Positions 25,478 through 36,500 of a stretch of 64,000 nt of DNA are shown here, piece after piece. The notes beneath the pieces are model-generated. The model ran no database searches. It had not been told where the DNA came from and worked only from the letters and a program-made list of their open reading frames with translations. How positions within the stretch are numbered: position 1 is the stretch's first letter; each line of letters opens with the position of its first letter. The stretch covers positions 186,001 through 250,000 of the forward strand of contig WPIO01000017.1 in NCBI GenBank assembly GCA_009760855.2, written 5' to 3'. Both the position numbers and the translations under genes were made by a program. This stretch comes from Cristatella mucedo. Taxonomy: Eukaryota > Bryozoa > Phylactolaemata > Cristatellidae.

Positions 25478-26544
25478 TGTATTAGAACGAAGAGATCCGG
25501 AGAGGACAGACACATCAGTACAACGTCTTTTCTAAGCCTGTGTTGCACTGGAGAGGCACACTTACATTTAAGAATATAAGAATTATATACATATATAATA
25601 ATGTATATCAATATTTTGTATTAGTATAAGAATATAAGAATTATATACATATATAATAATGTATATTATGTTGGTATAATATATTAATAAATTAATATAT
25701 TATATATAATAGGAATTGTATATATATATATATGCACACATGAGCCACTCACAGGTTGCCAAGGATGCCATGGGCTTTCTCTTGCCTGAGCCTGCATAAG
25801 CTATGCAGCTGACCTATAAGCTCTCTGGCTGCCAGCAGCAACAGGCATAATGGTTGCATCATGGCATCCAATGTGCGTGAACATTCATTCACGTAATATA
25901 CACCGAGGTTTGGCTCGAGCAGGCAACTCGAAATTTCTAGCTGAGGCTCTAAAAGCCCTCTGTTTTATGGCAAATGAAATGTAGTTGTGATAGCTCAATC
26001 GATAAGAGCTCTGGACCTGTAGCCTGGGTATTGCTGAGATCGTTTCCTGCTCACGGTGAACTTCTTTTTTGGAGCTCTTTCCCACGACAGATGGCCTCTG
26101 GTCGCTGTGCGCAGTGACAATACGTAGCAGCATATACCAAAATCGTGTACTTCCGAAGGGCTGTAGGAGTTTCATCAATGGTTGTGAATTGCCTTGAGCA
26201 TCTCCAGTTCTTTGCTCTCCAAGATAGTTCAACAAGTTTGATCTAACCAAATATATAGCCACATTAGTAGAACCAGTACAGTTGGCAACTTTAATTGTGT
26301 CCAATAACAGATTATGCTTTAAAAGTAGTAAAATAATTTTGACTGCTAACCCCCAAGCATTAGATTTTCCCCCGTTGGGCAAGTGATGGTTGTAATAACA
26401 ATAGTAAAATAACTTGTTTTGTATAGCACCTCGAGAGAATTAACTCTCTTTCAGAGCAAACATGCTTTTTAAATGGGAAGTAAGTTTACTTTTGTAATCG
26501 AGTTGATAATGCATGCAGACAGTTGCAGCAGACACTCACAAGCT

Positions 26545-26614
<70 letters not shown>

Positions 26615-29600
26615 TCTCTCTCTCACCCTCACATCTATGCACACTCACTCTCTAATGCTAACTGCCTTGCCGTCTGTCGTAAAGAGCCCCTTATGGCCCT
26701 CAGGTGCCCAGGAGTGTTAACTTGACAGCAGATAAGTTTGGGCTTTACGGTAATGTCGATGCATGTTTGTTGCAATTTTGTTGGCGATCAGCACTGCTGT
26801 CTGACTAACTGAGTGCCTTTAAAGCCAGTTACGAAGAGGCCAGCTGTTGCTAGTCTTCTGTGGTGGCTCACAGAACGTTGACATACTATGACAACTATAC
26901 TATACATACATACTATGACAACTATGACAGTGATCTGGGCGTGGTGAGACGTTGCGGGCTCCTGATATTAACTTCGTGAGAGGCAACGATTCGTGGAGCG
27001 ATGTTGCCAGCATACTTGATTAATTGGACACCCACAGTGCACATGCCTGTGTGAGTGCAGCCAGCTAGGTGCACTGAAAAGTGCAAACAAGACTTGCAGA
27101 CGTGCTCCGACACTGATAAGATGTGCATATGCAAAGCTGTGCAATATAAACAAGCACCAACCCATCCCTCCCCCAATGCAAAGGCAAACACAAAAGCCGT
27201 CGGCCCAGTCTTGATCTCGTAGCTTTCTTCCTGTGCTAAGGTCCTTTCCTTGCAGGGTTCCTCGGTACTATCTATGCTCAGCTATGCCTTGCACCCCAGC
27301 AGCTTCTACAATGACGTGCGTGTCGTGCATGAGTATCGTCAGTGCATCTGCTGCTGCTCCTGCTTCCGACTCCCCCTTTTCCTCATACGGTGTAACCATG
27401 GCAATACTCCTGCCCCTGCTGCTGCTGACTGACTAATTTCCCGTTGCAGAAATTCAAGGTTGTGACGTGGCCAGCTGCAGATTACGGAAAGTTCTACAGC
27501 GGGGATTCGTACATCATTCTTCATGTAAGTGTGCCTCTCCAGTGCTACACAGATTTGGGGCAGACGTTGTACTGATGTGTCTGCCCTGATCTCTTCGTCC
27601 CAATGCAGTGGTAGCAAAGCGTGACCCCTTGGGCTGTTTCTTGCAATGGCATTCGTTAGGTGTCCTCTTATCGAACGGTAATTCTTGCAAACTTTAGGCG
27701 CAACTTTGGCCTACGTCCGCATTCCCTACTTGTTAAGCAAGCTTGTAGAGCAGTGCGTGCTGCTCAATGTCCCATAGCTTCCCTGCATGATCGTTATATC
27801 GTTGTGATCGTTGCGAAGCGATAAGCCAGCTGTCTTTTGCTTAAAAATCGCTCCGGCTTCTGCTCTTGCTCTGCACGTCTCAGACTGTCGAGCACCCTTG
27901 GTTGGTTTTTGCTGCGCGATGCCAAAGCTGTCTCTTCATTTGTATGGATTTTTCCGCTCCGATTGCTTCCGCTTCCGATCTATTTTTTCCGCTGCACTTG
28001 TACAGCTGCTTCTGTGTTGCTCACTATCTCCAGCTTCACCCCTGGTTATTAACGTAGGGAAGGGGTAAGGTGCTCGCACTTCACGACCCAGGTCGCGAGT
28101 CCTGGAGCAGGCAATTATTGCTGCTGGAAGGAATCATTGCTGCTACGGCTCCCCAGCTGCTATGTAAACGACCTCTTTCAAAGCTCGTCTAAGTGGCACG
28201 TGTGAGTTCTCGTTTGCTACCCGTCTGAGGCCATCCGTTGGCCACGGATCTTTACTAATTAAAGCAAGAAAGTCCTTCCTACCGCCACGAAGCAAGATGG
28301 CGCAAAGTTGCCTGCCATGATTCGGCGATGCAAGTCCACAGGCAGCGAGCTCTCGTATACCCGATGACCACTTTAGTTTGCTCATCGTTGTCCCTGGGCA
28401 CGTGGAGTTACTTAAAACGAATATATAAATATGTAGTTCATTTGTATGGCACCCTAAGAGAACTTAATCTCTATTCAGACACTTTGCATATGTCACTCGA
28501 CTCCACTAAGCCCAGGACCAAAGCTACCAATTACATTCACATTGACCTGGGTCGGGGCGAGCACCTTTATCACTAAACCAAACCAGGGCGGCAACAAACT
28601 GTGTTTGGCTTTTATTGTACCTAGCCACATATGTTCTCTTCCTTCCTGGTCGTAAATAGGGTGCATCGACAGCACAGAATGTTCTGTCCGCCACCGCCGG
28701 GAAGCGTGCATGCCTGGTTGATGGTCTGAATGTGGATTCGCGGCAGCATGTCCAAGCCACTGCTAAGGACGCCGAAGCACGGAGATTTTTTACATCTCGT
28801 GCCGCTAGGAAAATTATTTTCCGATTTCATTTCGCAGACTTACAAGCCTAATCCGAGCAGTGATGGCTTGGCATGGGACGTCCACTTCTGGATAGGAAAG
28901 TTCAGCACTCAGGTACGGCACACCCGGCGCCGCGTGCACAGGATGCGATGTATTCACTGGGCGCAAATGCGCACGCGAGGGCAACGAAGCAAAATGCGGC
29001 AGAATCCTAGTGCTCTGTCGTGAGTGCAGCCGAGGGGGGCAGGGCAAATCGGGCTTAGTGCTTTTTCCCTAATCGGTTGCCAGTGGGAGCCCGTAGTTGT
29101 GCACGAGTCGATTCTGGCGCGACCCCTCACGAGCTCGCCATTGACGTGCAGCCGCTCCGTCGTCTGCTCCTACGCTGTCAGAGCACTGCCAGCTGGCAGT
29201 GCTCTGGTGTGTGCAGCGCCGCCGCGCACTCCTTAGACGTAGCAGCAGCTTCGCTTCGCTCCCTGCAGCCAGAGCTCGTTAGCTGCCCTCCTTTTTAAGC
29301 CTGAATGGGCACTGCAACGGAGAGCTGCTTGCTTAGGATGCGACTGCACCTAGCAAGATTAGAGATTAGCCATCGTAGGCGTGGCACTGCTCCAGAGATT
29401 AGCCATCGTAGGCGTGGCGCTGCTCCGCTCGGCTTGCTCACGGCCGCTCAGTCATTTGCTTGGCCAACTGCCGTCGGTCGGGCAGTCGAACTGCCGCTAT
29501 GTTTGACGATGCTCAGCTGCTCCGCCATGCTTGGCAGCGCGGTTTGCCAGCCACTTCAGATGACTCGTGCGCCATTCATGTCCACTATGCGCCGTCGTCT

Positions 29601-30459
29601 TCATTGTTAGCTCTGTCTTAGGGAGGAAAGATGCCAGCTCGTCTCGGACGAGTGCTGCTAGAGGAATTCTGTATCAGATTTTCGATTCGGCTCGAATTTC
29701 GTTTTTAGAGTTCTTTTGCAAGTGAGCACTCCCAGCTCCCTATTTTGCTTACCTGTGGCTGTTTGGTGGAGAGGGAGTAGCAGGTCGAGGTCAAGGAGCC
29801 GAACTCACCGGGAACGCTGGCTGCAGCAGCAGCTCGAGCGGCCACGGTTGCTCAGTGAGCCATCCTCGAGACAGACACCAGCGGAAGCAGTCTTGTTTAA
29901 TTGAACTAAACCCATGTACAGCTTGCCTTTCAAAGGGCTTGTACCGGAAATGCCTGCGGTTAGCTAGTTGGAGCTTGATGGGACAGGGGGCAGTCGGCAG
30001 ACTGTCCTTGCCAAGAGTCGACCCGGGGTCGGGGCTTAGCACTCGGGTGCCACTGAGCGGCCCAACAGCTTGCACAGCTGCCAAGTAGCTGGGGCGTACC
30101 TCGCCTAGTCGCGTCAGTTTGCTTCCATTTTCCATCTACTCGTCAGCCTGGTCAATCGCACTGTGCCGTTTCTTGGTACTTCCTCGTCAGATCAGTCTGG
30201 ATGCCTCGTCGTTTTTGTCATAGGATGAGTATGGCACTGCTGCCTACAAGACGGTCGAGCTGGACCACTTCCTCAGCGATGGTCCCGTGCAGCACCGAGA
30301 GGTGCAAGACTACGAATCGGCCCTGTTCAAGTCATACTTCCAGCAGTTGACGTCAGTACCTCACCCTGCCCCCAGACTTGCCTACTGCAGTACAATGACA
30401 TTGACTAGTTGGGCTATGCAGCAGCCGCCAAGTTCGGTCCCTCGTTTAAAGCTTTGGCA

Positions 30460-30537
<78 letters not shown>

Positions 30538-33500
30538 AGAAGGAGAGATGGAGAGAGAGAGAGGGAGGGAGGGCGGCCCGGTTCGCTTTCCGCTCACTCT
30601 GCTGCCCTGCAGCCATTGATCACGACCGCACTTCGAGCGTTATCTCTTTTTGAACAGTGTCATGGAGGGCGGCTGTGACAGCGGCTTCCGCCACGTGAAG
30701 CCCCACGAATACAAGCCACGCCTTCTGCATTTCCGTGGTGGCAGGAAGCTGGTCGAGGTGCGAGAGGTGAGTTAGAGTCGCGCGGCACCATGCGGTTGAG
30801 CATGCTGCAGGCAGACAGGATCTGCTCGTCGACCGTCTGCTCATGCGGGCAGCAACAGCAGCAAGTGGCAGCAGCGATTGGGGCGCTCTATATAACGTCG
30901 CCATCTTCACTGCCACCACTTTAGGTGCCGCTGAAGATCAAGAGCTTGAACTCGGATGACGTGTTCATCCTCGACCTGGGAATGCAGATCTACCAGTGGA
31001 ACGGGAAGCATGCCAACAAGGACGAGAGATTCAAGGCGGCCCAGTACTGTCAGCAGCTGGAGGGCGAGCGTGGCGGCGCTCACAGCGACGTGCTTGACGA
31101 GGACGGCATTTCGACGAGCGTGAGTTGCCGGCGCTACGTGGTAGCGCCGGCGACTTTGGCCTCCTTGAAACGCCCCATGCTACCGTCGGAGCCGTCGGCA
31201 AGAGGCTGTCGGCTCTATTGACCCGTATCGGAATTGACTTATTTCAAAACTGAACTCCAGAGGGTTGCTCCTTTGGGCTCCGTGGTGGCATGTGATGTCC
31301 CATTCATTGGCTTTCTTTACTCTTGCAGCATGCCTTTTATGAGAAGCTGTCTATTGACGTTGGTGACGTGACCGATGCTGGTGTGGCAATCTCTCACGTC
31401 GATGCCAGTCAACCGAAGAGGCTATTCAAGTGAGACACTGCACCGGTGCTGCTAATGCTGGTGCTGCAGCTTAAACGGCAGCGCCTCTGCTGCAGTCCTC
31501 CTTCCTGTTCTTGTCTTGAATGCGTGATCGGCAATTCACTTGTCTTTGAAAAAAGGCCGAAAGTGTGTGGAGTAGACTCTCGGTTCGTTTGAAAATCAAA
31601 ACCCCAGTTGCATGTAGGGGTAACTTGGGCAGGGCCTCTGATGAGTCTCTGGAATGCTGGAGTATTGATGTGCTAGTGATGAGGTATTGCATACAGAAGC
31701 GGGAAGGCTGAGAAAAGCTGCCATTAGAGTACATTACACGAGGTCAGGTATGCTGCAATGGTGTTCATTACTGCCTTCGGCCGCTGGATTTCCATGCATG
31801 TAACCAGCCACATTCATCGATTCTGCACCTCACCTCAGACCTACAGATATTTTGTAATTCAGCCGAACAATGTGAGGACGGATCTATTGGAGACTCAGAG
31901 AACAGGGCTAACAGAGCCCAGATGGAGCAAACATGAACATGTTTTGGGGTAATGAATACTCAAAAAATACAAATTTAGTGTCGAGGGTATTGGACTCCTT
32001 TTCTTATTTCATTATGTCTTAAAAATTAAGTTTTACTACCGAGGACAGTGATTCTGCATAAGAACGATAAGCTTTTTGGTTTAGTTTTAAGTTTTGGGGT
32101 AATTTCATTTTGCAGGAATAGCTTTTGAGAGTCCCCAACAAAGTTTCTCATGCCTTATTCTACTAATTTATCTAGAGCAGGGGTAGGCAAACTTTTTGAC
32201 TCACGGGCCACAATGGTTTCTAAAATTTGACAGAGGGGCCGCGCTAGAATAGGAGAATGGTGTGTTTGTGTGAAGTAATATAAATTAAATGTAAAAATCA
32301 TTGCACGAAAAGATTTGACATTTAACAGGCAGCAAGACACCATTGTGCTTAGTTTATTGTAAAAAATTTTGCAAATTTATAAATTTAATAACGTAGTAAT
32401 AAACTCCCATTCAGTTTCAGAAGGAACAGTGTTGTTGGTCTCCTTTTTTTTGCAAGTGCATCAATATCTGGCGTTGTATTTGTTGTGGCAATTTTCAAGA
32501 TAGATCCGAGGTGTTAACTTGGATCTGTGACGGGCTTTGTTGATGTTCAAGAAGCTGAATGTCTGTTCACACACATAGGTTGAGCCAAACAACGTCAGCA
32601 TCTTCTGTGCCTTCCTCTGGAGGTTTGTAAACGTGGTTTCGTTAAGTGAAGCATAAAAGTCGTTCAGTTTAAGATAGTGGAACTTCTCCTTCAATACATT
32701 GTCAGGCTGGAGATCTATCAGTTCCAACTGCAGCTCCTGTGGTGCTGTTTCTGGGTCTTGTGACAGGGGACAGGACACCAGCTGAAGTGACTTTTCAATT
32801 TTTTCAAAGTCACAGAAACGACGGCAGAATTCTCCGTGCAGGTCGTCCAGTGATTTGCTGTACTTCTGTACGTTTCGCGTCGTCGCCTCGTTCTGCGTGG
32901 CTAGTGTGGGGAAATGAGTGAAAGATTTGTTTGAAATTTGTCTGGAGAAAAGAGTCAGCTTGGATTTGAAGGCCTTAACATTTGTGTACATATCGTGCAT
33001 AAATTGATCTTTCCCCTGTAGCTCGGTGTTCAGCTCATTCATGTGCGAAAGTATGTCTACAGCAAACGCAAAGTCACAAAGCCAGTTCTTGTCACTTAGC
33101 TCAGGAAATTCGTCGGAACTCTCCATTAACTCCAAAAATGCAGTGATCTCCTCCTTCAGCTCCCACACTCTTTGAAGGACTTTGCCCAAACTCAGTCAGC
33201 GCACACGAGAGTGGCAAAGTAAGTCCTGGCGATCTGCATCGGTTTCTTCCAGGAACGCAATGAACTGGCAATGCTGAAGTCCCCTTGCTCGTATAAAGTT
33301 TGCAAGTTTTACAAGTGAATTCACGACATGATTTAGCTGCAATATAGACTTACACAGAACGTCCTGATGAATGATGCAGTGAAGGAAAATAACATCCTGA
33401 TCAGGATTTTCCACTTTTACTTATTTCTGCAGTCTTTTTAGCAGCCCAACGTTTTTCCCAGTTAAATTTGGCGATCCATCCGTGGTGACATTGGCAAGTT

Positions 33501-36500
33501 TACTCCAAGGTAGCTTCATTCTCTCGATGGCAGCAGACACCTGGTTATACAAGTCCTCTTCCCTCGTTTTTCCTTTCATGGACTCCATGGTAAAGAATTC
33601 CTTTGTGATCTCAAAACTATCGCTAATCCCTCGGATAAAAATTAGGAGCATAGCAGTGTCTTTTAAGTCGTTACTTTCATCCAGTGCTAGTGAATAAAAC
33701 TTAAAGGACTCTGCCGTGTTTAATTTGCTGGCTATATCTTCGTAAATCAATTCCACACGGCGAGTCACAGTACTTCGTGATAAACTGATTTTTCAAATTT
33801 GCCTTTGCTCTCCGCACACAAGAGACCTGCTGTCTCAACCATGCATTCTTTTAAAAATTCGCCTTCGGAGAAAGGCTTACTGCCTTTGCTAATTTTAACG
33901 CTAGCAAAAAACTTGCCTTAGTACTTGACTCTTGAATCGCATTTGTTTGTGAAAATGGTTTTGCTGAGTCTGTAAATTAGCCTTCAATCTCTGAGCTGTA
34001 GCCGCCCGTTCTTGTGGAGACTTTTGACTCGCTTAGTTACCATGTTTTGTGGCAAAATGACGGCTGATGTTGTATTCTTTAAAAACTGCTATAGTTTCTT
34101 GGCATATCAGACATTCAGCTGTTGATCGGACTTCAGTGAAAAACTATTTTGTCGTCCACTCTTTATTGAACACTCGGCACTCACTGTCTACTTTTCTTTT
34201 CTTTGGTCTGCTCATTTTTACTGAAAGGCTGAAAGTACAAAGCGACAAAATGAAGTAGAGAGTAACCGTATTGCATCATACTCAAGGGTAAGTGTCTTCG
34301 GGGTGCGCCATCTGCAGGGGAAAGATGGGAATTACAGCTGGGTAAAATGATTGAGGTGTCTTTATAATAAAATTTAATTTAATAATATAACGTGGACGAG
34401 TGCTGCGGGCCGGATTGAAAAGCCCGACGGACCTTAAATGGCCCGCGGGCCGTAGTTTGCCCATGTCGGATCTAGAGTTTTTAATATCGTAATAGTATGT
34501 AGTTGTGTGCACTCTTAGGCTCTTTGAATCTTAATTTCGTGGTCATTGTTGACAGTTAGCTCAATTTGTGGGCCTTAGTCCATTCATCTGCTAGGGTTAT
34601 GACTGTCTCAATTCAAATACCAATGAATAAGAGGCTCCTTAAATCTATTCACCTCAGTGTAGCTAGCTAAAAACCTGTTGATCTGTAGATTAGACCATCT
34701 CAATGCTCTTGAGTACGAGTTATGAGGAGTGAGCTATTCAGCTGAGAGTCGTGCGAGACTGCCAGGCCCCTACGAATCTTACCCGAGCTTGGGCCTGCTC
34801 ATCTGGAACACTGCTTGAGACACTCTTTGAGTTGCTTGTAGAACGGTCATAAAGCGGTCATATATCACTTTAAGAGCTTAGTAGAGTGCAGTGGCCTCTA
34901 GGCCGCCCGAGTCAGATACCAGCGGTTGGTGATCGATCACGGGTGTTCATTATGTATGATTCGGTTAGACACGACGGTTTGGCTGGGCACTTTGAAAAGC
35001 ACCAATACATGGCTTGTCCAAATGTAAAACCCGTTTAAACCGTGAAAGCCAGTGATTAGTAAGTGCAGACGGCACTTGTACAAGGTGTGCAGTTCAATTG
35101 CGGCTGGATATGGTAGTGACTGACTTTCGTGTACAGATGCTTGCAATGAACAATGAAAATGCAATGATAACCCTATGCTAGGAATAACGGGATGAGCGGG
35201 CGTAGTGGGTGCAGTAGGTCTAAGAAGAAAGTGGTACTCAAGCATTCATAGACTCTTGTCGCTGACCCATAGGTCCCTCAATTCCCTTGCTCAAGCCCTA
35301 CCGGTCAGAATTACTTTCTCATGTATTCCCATGTATACCCATGTTTCCCATTCCTGTATCTCCGTCTGTAACTCCACAGTTGCACAAAGACTTTGTGAGT
35401 GTTACGAAGGAGAGTTTATCATGGTGTACTCAAAGCCTAAGCAGCCTTTGGTACGCAATCGGTAGCCAACAGACTTTATCTCATGCAACAATGAGAAAGT
35501 AAGAAGCATAGCTGAGTCAGGAGAGTAGTTGGGCTGGTGAGTCGGCAGTATGAGGGTAGTTGTCGTTCCCATCAGGCGTCCGTCCAGTCGCACCACCAGT
35601 TCGTCTGAGAAGTAGGAACTTCGACAGGAAATCCACTGGAGACTGGGCCTTCAGCTACAATGCTCCTAAAGCCAGGAACTCACACAGCCAACTCACATAA
35701 GGTCATCTCCCGATTTGATGACAGCAAGAAGTACCTAAAATCCTACTTGTCACTATAGGCCCGAGTCTTATAATGCATGCTGGCACTGAGAATGGTCCCA
35801 CTAACCATGTGGCTATGCTTTTTTTTACAGCACATGTCAAGTGCCAAGAAAGACATTACATTATCTGAGGGTGCCATGCAAATCTATCGTTGTTATCATC
35901 TGCTGGATGGTGTTTTTAATGGTTGGCTGGTGTATCGGTGCTCTCAGCTCTGCTTTTCCTTGATACTCCTTGTGTCCTCTTTCCAGTCATCTGTTAAGCT
36001 GGACCAGAGGGACAGCCAGCCCTTGTGCTTCATTTCGGGTCAGCATCGGTTTAGTGTAGCCTGGTTCAAATCTGCCGGGCAGGTCGGTGGTCGGTGGTTC
36101 ATTTGTGCCGACCGACCGTCCTGCTGCTGCTGCTGCTGTTGACCTGAATTCGCATGTCAAAGTCACTTTCACAGTCTCGTAGAAGGAAAGGGATTTAAAC
36201 GATAAGTATTAGCTGATTTAACAGCCTCATATATCGGCAGAAGAGTCTTAATGATATATCGGCAGAAGAGTCTTAAAGGTATATCGCCACCGCGGCCAGT
36301 TGGCAATAAGAGATTGCTCACGTCAGGATTCGAACTCACGACCTCGGTCGTATGGAGCGAGCACCGTATCTCCTGGGCTAAGCTCGATGGCCTCACGGGG
36401 CCTCGCACTGCGACTGCTGCCCAATCATCACCGGGTTTTAACTCGTGTTTCCTGTTTCCTTTGCAGCAAGTGTTAAGCGCCTAGAAACAGATTGAGTTCT

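Noticed and set aside
36300-36400. A functional tRNA gene
   Set aside because: Box A and B are present, but the cloverleaf is not complete and the element continues into the SINE-A body shared with many copies.
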